Shown here: piece after piece, positions 51,177 through 63,669 of the stretch
Layout of the letters: every line of letters starts with the position of its first letter
How positions within the stretch are numbered: the stretch's first letter is position 1
Origin: Bradyrhizobium diazoefficiens
GTDB taxonomy: Bacteria; Pseudomonadota; Alphaproteobacteria; Rhizobiales; Xanthobacteraceae
NCBI RefSeq assembly: GCF_016599855.1
Contig: NZ_CP067041.1
Location: forward strand, 1 to 64,000
Direction of reading: 5' to 3'
Length of the DNA stretch: 64,000 nt
Program-made: the position numbers and the translations under genes
The notes under the pieces: generated by a model
Database searches by the model: none
What the model was told of the DNA's origin: nothing
What the model saw: only the letters and a program-made list of their open reading frames with translations

Positions 51177-52291
51177 TGGTGGACCCGGCTCACGGCACGA
51201 TCGGCAGTGAAGAGCCCGATGCGCGCGACCTGCAGCAAAATAATTTTGCAGATGTCGGCGGCAACATTCAGCCGCAGCAGGAGGCGCGTCGCGTCAACAA
51301 CGATCCGCGCGCGAGCAAGCAGAAGGGCAATCAGCCGCGCCGCGATCGGCGCGATGTCCATGGCTGGGTCGTGCTCGACAAGCCGACCGGGATGACCTCG
51401 ACGCAGGCAGTCGCCGTGCTCAAGCGCCTCTTCAACGCCAAGCGCGCAGGCCATGCCGGCACGCTCGACCCGCTCGCCTCCGGCGGCCTGCCGATCGCGC
51501 TCGGCGAAGCCACCAAGACGGTTCCCTTCGTCATGGACGGCCGCAAGCGCTATCGCTTCACCGTGTGCTGGGGCGCGGAGCGCGACACCGACGACATCGA
51601 GGGTCAGGTCACCGCGACCTCGGACCAGCGTCCAACCAGGGAAGCCATCGAAGCTCTTCTGCCCCGCTTCACCGGAGTGATCGAGCAGGTTCCACCGCGC
51701 TATTCGGCAATCAAGGTCCACGGCGAGCGCGCCTACGATCTCGCCCGCGACGGCGAGATCGTGGAGTTGGCGCCCCGCCCCGTCGAGATTCACCATTTAA
51801 CCCTTGTAGATCAACCAGATAACGACAGGGCCGTGTTCGAGGCCGAGTGCGGCAAGGGCACCTACGTCCGGGCATTGGCCCGCGATATGGGCCGAATTCT
51901 CGGCACTTTCGGCCATATCTGCGCGCTGCGACGGACCCTGGTCGGCCCATTTGGCGAAAATGACATGATTCCGCTGGATCAGCTGGAGGCTTTGTGCGAT
52001 AGAGCCGCGTCCGGCGAGGGAAGCCTCGCCGACGCGCTGATGCCCGTTGAGACCGCGCTGGACGACATCCCGGCACTGGCCGTCACTCGGGCTGATGCGG
52101 CAAGGCTCCATCGGGGTCAGGCCGTTTTGTTGCGCGGACGGGATGCGCCCACTTGTAGCGGCACAGTCTATGTCACGGTGGCAGGCCGTCTTTTGGCGCT
52201 TGCCGAAGTTGGCAATGGCGAAATCATCCCCAAGCGTGTGTTCAACCTGACCGGTTTGACTGCTTCAACCGGTCGCAACGAGAGAAATTGA
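51173..52291 (+). CDS. truB: tRNA pseudouridine-55 synthase
   Basis: Makes pseudouridine 55 in the T-loop of tRNAs. The 372-residue product has an N-terminal extension of about 60 polar residues, then [20 protein letters not shown], the catalytic Asp motif [20 protein letters not shown] near 90 and [19 protein letters not shown]. The N-terminal extension is longer than in E. coli and may start instead at an internal codon. Stop TGA at 52289-52291 lies 2 bases before the rpsO ATG. Confidence 0.94.
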   Translation: MMVDPAHGTIGSEEPDARDLQQNNFADVGGNIQPQQEARRVNNDPRASKQKGNQPRRDRRDVHGWVVLDKPTGMTSTQAVAVLKRLFNAKRAGHAGTLDPLASGGLPIALGEATKTVPFVMDGRKRYRFTVCWGAERDTDDIEGQVTATSDQRPTREAIEALLPRFTGVIEQVPPRYSAIKVHGERAYDLARDGEIVELAPRPVEIHHLTLVDQPDNDRAVFEAECGKGTYVRALARDMGRILGTFGHICALRRTLVGPFGENDMIPLDQLEALCDRAASGEGSLADALMPVETALDDIPALAVTRADAARLHRGQAVLLRGRDAPTCSGTVYVTVAGRLLALAEVGNGEIIPKRVFNLTGLTASTGRNERN

Positions 52292-52293
52292 CG

Positions 52294-52563
52294 ATGTCGA
52301 TTGCCGCAGAACGCAAAGCGGAAGTCATCAAGACGAATGCCACCAAGGCCGGCGACACCGGCTCGCCGGAGGTTCAGGTCGCGATCCTGTCGGAACGCAT
52401 CAACAATCTCACCAGCCATTTCAAGACCCACGTGAAGGACAACCATTCGCGTCGTGGCCTCTTGAAGCTGGTCTCGACCCGCCGCTCGCTTCTCGATTAC
52501 CTGAAGAAGAGGGACGAGGCGCGTTACAAGGCGCTGCTCGAGAAGCACAACATTCGTCGTTAA
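52294..52563 (+). CDS. rpsO: 30S ribosomal protein S15
   Basis: Primary 16S-binding protein of the small subunit. The ATG at 52294 gives 89 residues ([20 protein letters not shown]), the standard S15 length; a TTG at 52288 would add two residues and overlap the truB stop. Conserved text: [40 protein letters not shown] and [20 protein letters not shown]. Between truB and pnp, as is usual. Confidence 0.97.
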   Translation: MSIAAERKAEVIKTNATKAGDTGSPEVQVAILSERINNLTSHFKTHVKDNHSRRGLLKLVSTRRSLLDYLKKRDEARYKALLEKHNIRR

Positions 52564-52572
52564 GTGTTCCTG

Positions 52573-52595
52573 CGCGCGCCACTGGCGCGCGTTTT
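52573..52595 (+). terminator. Terminator-like hairpin after rpsO
   Basis: CGCGCGCC and GGCGCGCG with a 3-base loop ACT, followed by TTTT, 9 bases after the rpsO stop. A partial intrinsic terminator would separate rpsO from pnp mRNA. The 376-base rpsO-pnp gap contains this and the long hairpin at 52819-52891, and no gene. Confidence 0.6.
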
Positions 52596-52818
52596 CGCGC
52601 GTGGTTTCGAACGAAAGCGTTTGTCTAAAGGTTTTTGATCGAAGCTGCGTGCGCGTTGGATGCGAGCCGTTGACGGCCAGCATCCGGGGTACGATGAGCG
52701 AAGATCGCCGTTCGGTATTCGCGTTCGTGCCGACTGACAGTCCAGCAGCAATCCGGCGGCTGGGCACAACGGGCAAGGCGCCCGTATGACCCGAAAGGAT
52801 GGACGCCATCCGACATCC

Positions 52819-52891
52819 AAAAACCATGGCAGGATCGCAGGACGCTGATCACCCGCTTCGATCAGCGTCCTGCAATCTTGACATGGTTTTT
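52819..52891 (+). promoter_or_regulatory. Long, near-perfect hairpin in the pnp leader (possible RNase III site)
   Basis: Two 32-base arms (52819-52850 and 52860-52891) around a 9-base loop. Twenty-nine of 32 positions pair by Watson-Crick and one by G-U, leaving two mismatches. The innermost 14 bases (GCAGGACGCTGATC and its complement) and outermost 10 (AAAAACCATG and CATGGTTTTT) are perfect. It ends 48 bases before the pnp ATG. In E. coli, a long pnp leader stem is cut by RNase III and then PNPase represses its own mRNA. The TTTTTGTTTTT after the stem would also let it act as a terminator for the upstream genes. Confidence 0.75.
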
Positions 52892-52939
52892 GTTTTTCGA
52901 GCCGTCCCTTCTTTCGAGAACCCATGAAAGAAGACCTCT

Positions 52940-55096
<2,157 letters not shown>

Positions 55097-55121
55097 TCGC
55101 TTTCGCAACGTCAGAAACACG

Positions 55122-55148
55122 AAGGGCGGCCTTTCGGCCGCCCTTTTT
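55122..55148 (+). terminator. Intrinsic terminator of pnp
   Basis: AAGGGCGGCC and GGCCGCCCTT with loop TTTC, running into TTTTT at 55144-55148. It is 25 bases after the pnp stop, a perfect 10-base stem with a T-run. Confidence 0.9.
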
Positions 55149-55169
55149 GTTTGCGTTCGCTCCGGGTGA

Positions 55170-55299
55170 GCTGCGCTCCCTCTCCCGCGTGCGGGAGAGG
55201 GTTGGGGAGAGGGTGTCTCCGCAGAGAGACCCCCACGAGGAGGGAGCCCTCACCCGGTGCTTCGCACCGACCTCTCCCGCAAGCGGGAGAGGTGCAGCG
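55170..55299. repeat. Family B compound repeat between pnp and katG
   Basis: CCCTCTCCCGCGTGCGGGAGAGGG at the left, and CTCTCCCGCAAGCGGGAGAG at the right, with a central GGGGAGAGGGTGTCTCCGCA region. It is the inverted copy of the element at 6841-6994: 27 bases at one end are identical in opposite orientation. It lies between the convergent pnp and katG genes. Confidence 0.87.
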
Positions 55300-55301
55300 C
55301 C

Positions 55302-57509
<2,208 letters not shown>

Positions 57510-57558
57510 TCAAACCACTCTAGGCGCCGCGTTCGATCAGGGGAAGTTGACTTTAGTG

Positions 57559-57569
57559 ATCGCTGCGAT
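57559..57569. promoter_or_regulatory. Palindrome ATCGCTGCGAT between katG and oxyR
   Basis: A perfect 5-base-arm palindrome, ATCGC-T-GCGAT, lies 11 bases before the oxyR ATG within the 113-base divergent region. LysR-type regulators bind short dyads of T-N11-A type, and OxyR commonly controls the neighbouring katG and its own gene. The site is too short to prove binding. Confidence 0.35.
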
Positions 57570-57580
57570 AGGTTTTCCTG

Positions 57581-58513
57581 ATGATCAATCTGACGCTGCG
57601 CCAACTGCGGTATTTCGACGCGCTGGCGCGTCATGGTCATTTCGGGCGTGCCGCTGAATCCTGTTCTATCTCGCAGCCGGCGCTGTCGATGCAAATCAAG
57701 GAACTAGAGGAGGCGCTCGGCGGACTGCTGCTGGAGCGTAGCGCCCGGCAGGTCGCGCTGACCCGGTTCGGCGAGGAGCTTGCACAGCGCGTCCGCGACA
57801 TCCTGCGTTCGGTCGATGAGCTCGGCGATTTTGCCCGCGCCTCGCAGGACCGTTTTGCGGGCCGGCTGCGCATCGGCATGATCCCGACGATCGCGCCCTA
57901 TCTCTTGCCCAAGATCACCAAGAACCTTACGCGCATGCATCCGGAGCTCGACATTCGGGTGCGCGAGACCATGACGCCGCGGCTAATCCAGGAACTCGTC
58001 GAGGGCCGGCTCGACACCGCCATCGTCGCGCTGCCGGTCTCCGAGCCCTCGCTCACCGAGGTTGCCCTGTTCGAGGAGAAATTTTTGCTGGTGCGGCCTG
58101 GCACGGATGCGGGCACGCCGGCGCCGTCGCGCGAGATGATGCGGGAGATGCGGCTCTTGCTGCTCGAAGAGGGCCATTGTTTTCGCGATCAGGCACTGTC
58201 GTTCTGCAACATGCAATCGGCGCCGCCGCGCGAGATGCTGGATGCAAATTCGCTGTCGACGCTGGTGCAGATGGTAGCCGCCGGCATCGGTGTCACCCTG
58301 ATCCCGGAGATGGCGGTCTCGGTGGAGACGCGATCGGCCTCCGTCTCGCTGTCGCGCTTCCACGATCCCGAGCCCTCGCGCACCATCGGCATGGTCTGGC
58401 GCAAGACCAGCCCGTTGGCCCGGCAACTGCTGCAGATCTCCGAGGTGGTGTGCCTGTCCGCCGGCAAGGCGCGCCCGCGGCAGGCCGCGCGCAACCAGAA
58501 GGCCTTAGGCTAG
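57581..58513 (+). CDS. oxyR: LysR-family peroxide regulator OxyR
   Basis: A 310-residue LysR regulator. The N-terminal HTH is LRQLRYFDALARHGHFGRAA and SISQPALSMQIKELEEALGG. The sensor domain has LEEGHCFRDQALSFC, placing cysteines at 200 and 209; E. coli OxyR uses Cys199 and Cys208, so the redox pair is kept with the same spacing. Divergent from katG, its usual target. ATG at 57581. Confidence 0.95.
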   Translation: MINLTLRQLRYFDALARHGHFGRAAESCSISQPALSMQIKELEEALGGLLLERSARQVALTRFGEELAQRVRDILRSVDELGDFARASQDRFAGRLRIGMIPTIAPYLLPKITKNLTRMHPELDIRVRETMTPRLIQELVEGRLDTAIVALPVSEPSLTEVALFEEKFLLVRPGTDAGTPAPSREMMREMRLLLLEEGHCFRDQALSFCNMQSAPPREMLDANSLSTLVQMVAAGIGVTLIPEMAVSVETRSASVSLSRFHDPEPSRTIGMVWRKTSPLARQLLQISEVVCLSAGKARPRQAARNQKALG

Positions 58514-58515
58514 CG

Positions 58516-58980
58516 ATGTCGGATCCGATCATCCGCCCCGCCCGCGCCGACGAATATGACGAGATCGGCCGTGTCTGGATGGAGAGCTGGGTCTCGACCG
58601 GGCTCGCCGAGGCCAGCAACTTCCTGCTGGCCAACCTGCGCGCGCGCATCCGCCGCGAGATCGAAGACGGCTGGAGCCTGTTCGTCGCGGACGACAACGG
58701 CACGATCGCCGCGATGCTCGCGCTACATCTGCCAAAGCTTTATCTCGATATGCTGTTCGTCGGACCTGCCTATCAGGGGCAATCGCTCGGTCGGAAGTTG
58801 CTCGCCTTCACGCGCACGCAAATGCCCGACGAGATGCACCTCCGCTGCGTCCGCGAGAACGAAAAGGCCTGGCGCTGGTACGAGCGCGAAGGTTTTGTGT
58901 TCGAGACGGAAGAGGTCGAACCGTCGAACGGATTTATGATGAAATACTACCGATGGAAGCGAGCGGCTCGCAATACCTAG
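58516..58980 (+). CDS. GNAT-family N-acetyltransferase
   Basis: A 154-residue GNAT protein starting 2 bases after oxyR. The acetyl-CoA region is MLFVGPAYQGQSLGRKLLAF (Q/R-x-x-G-x-G/A-like pattern) with CVRENEKAWRWYEREGFVFE as the C-terminal helix-strand. The frame is open from 58177 inside oxyR, but family character begins at the ATG at 58516 (MSDPIIRPARADEYDEIGRV). Probably cotranscribed with oxyR. The substrate is unknown. Confidence 0.87.
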   Translation: MSDPIIRPARADEYDEIGRVWMESWVSTGLAEASNFLLANLRARIRREIEDGWSLFVADDNGTIAAMLALHLPKLYLDMLFVGPAYQGQSLGRKLLAFTRTQMPDEMHLRCVRENEKAWRWYEREGFVFETEEVEPSNGFMMKYYRWKRAARNT

Positions 58981-59004
58981 ATATCCGGCCGGGTGCGGCA
59001 AGCT

Positions 59005-59085
59005 CAAAGCGAAACGTGCCCACCGCCTGTGTTGCGTGTTGAGACATGGTGGGCACGGCGCGCATGCGCCTTTACCCACCATACG
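59005..59085. repeat. Family A palindromic repeat, copy 3 (divergent)
   Basis: Contains CGTGCCCACC on the left and ATGGTGGGCACGG in the middle, ending TTTACCCACCATACG. The outer arms have more mismatches than copies 1 and 2. It lies between the GNAT gene and the end of fabI. Confidence 0.75.
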
Positions 59086-59088
59086 CAG

Positions 59089-59889
59089 CTATTCTGATGT
59101 CTTGAGCTCGTCCGGCCTCGGCATCAGGACGATGTTGTAGCCGGAATCGACATAATGGATTTCGCCGGTCACGCCGCCGGACAGATCCGACAAGAGATAC
59201 AGCGCGGAGCCACCGAGCTCGTCGAGCGTGACGCCGCGACGAAGGGGCGAGTGCTTCTGCATGAAGGCGAACATCGCGCGCGCCTCGCCGATGCCGGAGC
59301 CCGCGAGCGTGCGGATGGGGCCGGCTGAGATGGCGTTGACGCGGATACCGCGCGGACCGAAATCGGAGGCGAGATAGCGCACCGAGGCTTCGAGCGCCGC
59401 CTTGGCCACGCCCATCACGTTGTAATTCGGCATCGAGCGCTCCGAGGCGCCGAAGGTCAGCGTGAGCATGCTGCCGCCCTCCGTCATCAGTTCGGCAGCG
59501 CGCTTTACGACTTCCGTGAACGAGAAACACGAGATCACCATGGTGCGCGAGAAATTCTCGCGGCTGGTGTCGGCGTAGCGGCCCTTCAGCTCGTTCTTGT
59601 CGGCAAAGCCGATCGCGTGGATCACGAAGTCGAGCTTGCCCCACTTGTCGCGCAAGACGTCGAACGTGGCGTCGACGCTGGCGATGTCCTCGACGTCGCA
59701 AGGCAGCACCAATTCCACGCCCAGAGACTCTGCAAGCGGCTTGACGCGCCTACCCAAAGCCTCACCCTGGAAGGTGAAGGCAAGCTCGGCACCATGAGCA
59801 TGCAGCGTCTTCGCCATGCCCCAGGCGATCGAATGATCATTGGCGATGCCCATGATCAGACCGCGCTTGCCTTTCATCAAACCTTCCAT
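59089..59889 (-). CDS. fabI: Enoyl-ACP reductase (NADH)
   Basis: Last reduction of each fatty acid elongation cycle. The 266-residue protein begins MEGLMKGKRGLIMGIANDHS, with the SIAWGMAKTLHAHGAELAFT region. The catalytic Tyr and Lys lie in NYNVMGVAKAALEASVRYLA (Y-x6-K), and the substrate loop in INAISAGPIRTLAGSGIGEA. It is the triclosan-type FabI. It is the third gene of fabA-fabB-fabI, separated from fabB by a family C repeat. Confidence 0.95.
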   Translation of the reverse strand: MEGLMKGKRGLIMGIANDHSIAWGMAKTLHAHGAELAFTFQGEALGRRVKPLAESLGVELVLPCDVEDIASVDATFDVLRDKWGKLDFVIHAIGFADKNELKGRYADTSRENFSRTMVISCFSFTEVVKRAAELMTEGGSMLTLTFGASERSMPNYNVMGVAKAALEASVRYLASDFGPRGIRVNAISAGPIRTLAGSGIGEARAMFAFMQKHSPLRRGVTLDELGGSALYLLSDLSGGVTGEIHYVDSGYNIVLMPRPDELKTSE

Positions 59890-59910
59890 CGTAGCTCCAC
59901 TAATCTGGTG

Positions 59911-60050
59911 TCATCGCCCGCCTTGTGCGCACCTACGCACTGGAGCGGGCGATCCAGTATTCCAGAGGCGGTCGTGACAAATCGAGAAGCCGCGGCGTAC
60001 TGGATGCCCCGCCCCTGTGCGCAATCGCGCACCAGGCGGGGCATGACAGC
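59911..60050. repeat. Family C repeat, copy 4, with expanded hairpin loops
   Basis: Lies inside the fabB-fabI gap. It has the family ends TCATCGCCCG...GATCCAGTA and TACTGGATGCCCCGCCC...GCATGACAGC, but both hairpins carry additional nested hairpins: GTGCGCACCTACGCAC at 59925-59940 and GTGCGCAATCGCGCAC at 60017-60032. The second is 15 of 16 bases identical to the hairpin in family D copy 2. Confidence 0.88.
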
Positions 60051-60059
60051 GTGCGGGAC

Positions 60060-61283
60060 TCACACATCCAGCCGGCTGAACACCAGCGTGGCGTTGGTGC
60101 CGCCGAAGCCGAACGAGTTCGACAGCACGGTGCCGATCTTGACGTTGTCGATGCGCTTGCGCACGATCGGCATGTCGGCGAACACGGGATCGAGCTCCTG
60201 GATATGCGCGCTCTCGCAGATGAAGCCGTTATTCATCATCAGCAGCGAGTAGATCGCCTCCTGCACGCCGGTCGCGCCCAGCGAGTGGCCGGTCAGCGCC
60301 TTGGTCGCCGAGATCGGCGGGCACTTCTCCCCGGTACCGAACACGCGCCGCAGCGCGTCGATCTCGGGCGGATCGCCTGCCGGCGTCGAGGTGGCGTGCG
60401 GGTTGATGTAGTCGACCTTGGTCTTCACCGTCGACATCGCCATGCGCATGCAGCGCTCGGCGCCTTCGCCCGACGGCGCGACCATGTCGTAGCCGTCCGA
60501 GGTCGCGCCATAGCCGACGATCTCGCCATAAATGCGCGCGCCGCGCGCCTTGGCATGCTCGAGCTCTTCCAGCACCAGCACGCCGGCGCCACCGGCAATG
60601 ACGAAGCCGTCGCGGTTAACGTCGTAGGGACGCGAGGCGGTGGCGGGCGTGTCGTTGTACTTCGAGGACATCGCGCCCATGGCGTCGAACAGCACCGACA
60701 GCGACCAGTCGAGCTCCTCGCAGCCGCCGGCGAAGATCACATCCTGCTTGCCGATCTGGATCGTCTCATAGGCATTACCGACGCAATGGTTCGACGTCGC
60801 ACAGGCCGACGAGATCGAATAGTTCACACCCTTGATCTTGAACCAGGTCGCAAGCGTCGCAGACGCCGTCGAGGACATCGCCTTCGGCACTGCGAACGGA
60901 CCGACGCGCTTCGGTCCCTTGGTGCGGGTGATGTCGGCGGATTCGACGATGGTGCGGGCGGACGGCCCGCCGGAGCCCATGATGATGCCGGTGCGGATGT
61001 TGGAGACTTCGTCAGGCGACAGACCGGAATCCTGGATCGCCTGCTCCATCGCGACGTGATTCCACGCCGCGCCCTGACCGAGGAAACGCATCGCACGGCG
61101 GTCAACCACGGTCGAAGGATCGAGCGTGGGAGCACCTTGCACCTGCGAACGGAAGCCGAGCTCGGCATATTTCTCCGCCCGCGAAATGCCTGACTTTGCC
61201 TCGTGAAGGCTTGCAAGCACTTCCTGGGTGTTGTTTCCGATCGACGAGACGATACCCATCCCGGTGACCACAACCCGCCTCAT
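60060..61283 (-). CDS. fabB: Beta-ketoacyl-ACP synthase I (FabB-type)
   Basis: Condensing enzyme for elongation of unsaturated and saturated chains. The 407-residue protein has the active Cys in [20 protein letters not shown] near 162, His in [20 protein letters not shown] near 297, and Lys/His in [18 protein letters not shown] near 330, with the C-terminal [16 protein letters not shown]. Start ATG at 61283. Placed after fabA with 39 bases between, consistent with FabB rather than FabF. Confidence 0.94.
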   Translation of the reverse strand: MRRVVVTGMGIVSSIGNNTQEVLASLHEAKSGISRAEKYAELGFRSQVQGAPTLDPSTVVDRRAMRFLGQGAAWNHVAMEQAIQDSGLSPDEVSNIRTGIIMGSGGPSARTIVESADITRTKGPKRVGPFAVPKAMSSTASATLATWFKIKGVNYSISSACATSNHCVGNAYETIQIGKQDVIFAGGCEELDWSLSVLFDAMGAMSSKYNDTPATASRPYDVNRDGFVIAGGAGVLVLEELEHAKARGARIYGEIVGYGATSDGYDMVAPSGEGAERCMRMAMSTVKTKVDYINPHATSTPAGDPPEIDALRRVFGTGEKCPPISATKALTGHSLGATGVQEAIYSLLMMNNGFICESAHIQELDPVFADMPIVRKRIDNVKIGTVLSNSFGFGGTNATLVFSRLDV

Positions 61284-61322
61284 GACAGCCTCGCCTAAAT
61301 CGTTGTCTTCCAGGTAATGCGC

Positions 61323-61844
61323 TTAGCCCAGGCTCGTGCCCTGCTTGAACAGGCCGACCTTCAGGTCCTTGGCGCGATAAATAATCTGGTCATCGACCGA
61401 AAGCCATCCATCGGCGATGCCGAGCACGAGCTTTGAACGCATCACGCGCTTGATATCGACGTTGTACACAATCTTGCGGGCTTCAGGCAGCACCTGCCCC
61501 CCGAACTTCAATTCGCTCAGGCCAAGCGCACGGCCGCGACCTTCGCCACCGCTCCAGCCCAGATAGAAGCCGACCATTTGCCACAGCGCATCGAGACCGA
61601 GGCAGCCGGGCATCACGGGATCGTTCTTGAAGTGGCAGCCGAAGAACCAGAGGTCGGCCTTCACGTCGAGCTCGGCGCGCACGACGCCCTTGCCGAACTC
61701 GCCGCCATTGTCGTTAATTTCCGTGATGCGGTCGAACATGAGCATCGGAGGCAGCGGCAGCTGGGCATTGCCCGGGCCGAACATCTCGCCGCGGGCACAG
61801 GCCAGCAGATCTTCGTATTCGTAACCGTTGCGCCTGTTCAGCAT
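61323..61844 (-). CDS. fabA: 3-hydroxydecanoyl-ACP dehydratase/isomerase
   Basis: Makes the first cis double bond for unsaturated fatty acids. The ATG at 61844 gives 173 residues ([20 protein letters not shown]), the standard FabA length; the frame runs open to 62096 but without family character. The catalytic His is in [20 protein letters not shown] near 70, with the second-site Asp in [15 protein letters not shown]. Head of fabA-fabB-fabI, divergent from irr. Confidence 0.96.
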   Translation of the reverse strand: MLNRRNGYEYEDLLACARGEMFGPGNAQLPLPPMLMFDRITEINDNGGEFGKGVVRAELDVKADLWFFGCHFKNDPVMPGCLGLDALWQMVGFYLGWSGGEGRGRALGLSELKFGGQVLPEARKIVYNVDIKRVMRSKLVLGIADGWLSVDDQIIYRAKDLKVGLFKQGTSLG

Positions 61845-62102
61845 GCGGAAGCCTTTGTTTGAACCCCGATTGAGCGGCGTTTCTGGCAAAAATGGGCCCC
61901 GTTTCGTTCGGAAAGCAACGCCAATTGCCGTCGTCAGGCGCAGACCGTGTGGACCGGGCCTCAATACCCGGCTGCGCCAAAATCGGTTAAGCGGAACCGG
62001 GCGCTCTCTAACACAGGCCATTTGGGGTAGCAAAGCCGTCTCATGAAGGTAAAATGACAAGGCGTCGGCCCGGTTCCCCTGGTTTATTAGAGCCACTCTA
62101 GT

Positions 62103-62125
62103 TGCGAGAAACTTGCACCTGCATC
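62103..62125 (+). promoter_or_regulatory. Three hexamer direct repeats upstream of irr (possible Mur/Fur site)
   Basis: TGCGAG at 62103-62108, TGCACC at 62114-62119 and TGCATC at 62120-62125. As I recall, the Fur site in the B. japonicum irr promoter was described as three imperfect direct hexamer repeats that do not match the classical Fur box; these fit that description. They are 55-77 bases before the irr ATG and lie in the 335-base fabA-irr divergent region, which contains no gene. Confidence 0.55.
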
Positions 62126-62179
62126 TTTCTGTCCATATATTGCAAATAGATAGAGTCCACGCGTGCCCGAATTTTGGAA

Positions 62180-62668
62180 ATGAGCGAGAACAACGCGCCC
62201 CTTCACGACGAAGATGCCCATGCGGCCCTTCAGTCCGGCCGTCAGCCGGCCCTGACCGGCTGCCCCTGGCACGACGTTAACGAAATGCTCCAGTCTGCCG
62301 GCCTGCGCCCGACGCGCCAGCGGATGGCGCTCGGCTGGCTGCTGTTCGGCAAGGGCGCACGCCATCTCACGGCTGAAATGCTCTACGAGGAAGCGACGCT
62401 GGCCAAGGTCCCGGTCTCGCTCGCGACCGTCTACAACACGCTGAACCAGCTGACGGATGCCGGACTGCTACGCCAGGTCAGCGTCGACGGCACCAAGACT
62501 TATTTCGACACCAACGTCACCACCCACCACCATTACTACCTCGAGAACAGCCACGAGCTCGTCGATATCGAGGATCCGCATCTGGCGCTCTCCAAGCTGC
62601 CGGAGGTGCCGGAAGGCTATGAGATCGCGCGCATCGATATGGTCGTGCGCCTGCGCAAGAAACGCTAA
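62180..62668 (+). CDS. irr: Iron response regulator Irr
   Basis: Fur-family regulator that controls heme synthesis and iron genes according to heme status. The 162-residue protein has the N-terminal heme regulatory motif GCPWHDV (Cys28), the second heme site [18 protein letters not shown] with three His at 116-118, and the winged helix [20 protein letters not shown] and [20 protein letters not shown]. In B. japonicum, heme binding marks Irr for degradation. The ATG at 62180 is preferred over a TTG at 62174. Divergent from fabA, as in related genomes. Confidence 0.97.
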   Translation: MSENNAPLHDEDAHAALQSGRQPALTGCPWHDVNEMLQSAGLRPTRQRMALGWLLFGKGARHLTAEMLYEEATLAKVPVSLATVYNTLNQLTDAGLLRQVSVDGTKTYFDTNVTTHHHYYLENSHELVDIEDPHLALSKLPEVPEGYEIARIDMVVRLRKKR

Positions 62669-62722
62669 AATCGATCCTGAATTTGTCGTCAGGCCGGGCT
62701 TGTCCCGGCCATTGTCGTTTAC

Positions 62723-62806
62723 GCCGTCATTCCGGGGCGGTGCGAAGCACCGAACCCGGAATCTCGAGATCCCGGATTCGATGCTGCGCATTGCTCCAGG
62801 ATGACC
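62723..62806. repeat. Family D repeat, copy 3 (shortened)
   Basis: GCCGTCATTCCGGGGCGGTG at the left, then CGAAGCACCGAACCCGGAAT and a terminal GCTCCAGGATGACC. It lacks the GTGCGC hairpin of copies 1 and 2. It lies between irr and the SH3 gene stop. Confidence 0.75.
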
Positions 62807-62813
62807 CTTCGGG

Positions 62814-63344
62814 TCAGTTCACCTGCTCGTCGGCGTAGACGCCCCAGAGGCGCTCCTGCTGGATCCAGCCGTCAAAGCCGTTGCCGGTGACGTGGCACCA
62901 GCTGGTGGTGCACTTTTTCACCTGCGTGACGACGCCGGCCTGGAGTTTTGCGGCCACCGCGCTGTCGGCATCGGCGCGGTCATAGATCGGCGCAAGGTCG
63001 TCCTTGTGCTTCATGGTGACCACCGCAGTGCGGCGGCCCGACAGCAGTGAGTGATAGACCCAGCCCTCGGCGCCTTCGGAATCGCGCACCCGGCGCCAGT
63101 TCTCGAACTCGGCGGTGATTTCGACCGGCAGGCCGGAACGGGTGTAGACCCAGGCCACGTCATTGTCCTTGGTCGGGCCGGCGCGGACGTTCACGTGATC
63201 CGATTTGAGGCTGACATAGCGCGGCACCGGAAGCCCGCTGGCGGTCTGGGGCGTGTTGTCCTTGGCCGAGTGCCCGGGGCCGACCGAGGCGCTCCACCAG
63301 GTGCAAACGAGCGCCATCACCGAACAAAAACGCCCCAACGCCAT
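62814..63344 (-). CDS. Exported SH3-domain protein
   Basis: A 176-residue protein with an N-terminal signal peptide (MALGRFCSVMALVCTWWSAS) and two bacterial SH3-like segments: SLKSDHVNVRAGPTKDNDVA with VYTRSGLPVEITAEFENWRR and SEGAEGWVYHSLLSGRRTAV, then the second DRADADSAVAAKLQAGVVTQ and CTTSWCHVTGNGFDGWIQQE. SH3_3/SH3_4 proteins often bind peptidoglycan. The ATG at 63344 is preferred over a TTG at 63347. No partner gene is evident. Confidence 0.88.
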   Translation of the reverse strand: MALGRFCSVMALVCTWWSASVGPGHSAKDNTPQTASGLPVPRYVSLKSDHVNVRAGPTKDNDVAWVYTRSGLPVEITAEFENWRRVRDSEGAEGWVYHSLLSGRRTAVVTMKHKDDLAPIYDRADADSAVAAKLQAGVVTQVKKCTTSWCHVTGNGFDGWIQQERLWGVYADEQVN

Positions 63345-63525
63345 CAACCCGTCTCCTGTCGAAGACCCGGCTGAGCCCGGTCCTCACCCCAAATTTCAAA
63401 ACCCTGCCGTGAAGCCCCTGACCCGCCCCAAGCAGGTGTTCCCGCCAGCCTTGGCCGGTGGTTCTTGTCTTGGCCCGGTCTTCTGCTAGAGAGGACGGAC
63501 GTTTGAACAACCGGTTTGCCCCGAT

Positions 63526-63539
63526 TTTCCGGCCGGAAA
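63526..63539. promoter_or_regulatory. Perfect 14-base palindrome TTTCCGGCCGGAAA
   Basis: A perfect palindrome in the 325-base divergent gap between the SH3 gene and the hydroxyacid dehydrogenase gene. It is 131 bases before the latter ATG. The rest of the gap holds no gene or RNA. Its symmetry suggests an operator, but the owner is unknown. Confidence 0.4.
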
Positions 63540-63669
63540 TCTCGGGAAAGCTTGAAGGAAACGCCGGGGACGACACGGCAAGGCCAGTGTCGAACAACCG
63601 GGTTAATGAGGCCTCAACGGCCGGCCTTTGGCGACAGAGGCGGCCTGCAACGCCTCATGAGGGCAGGAC

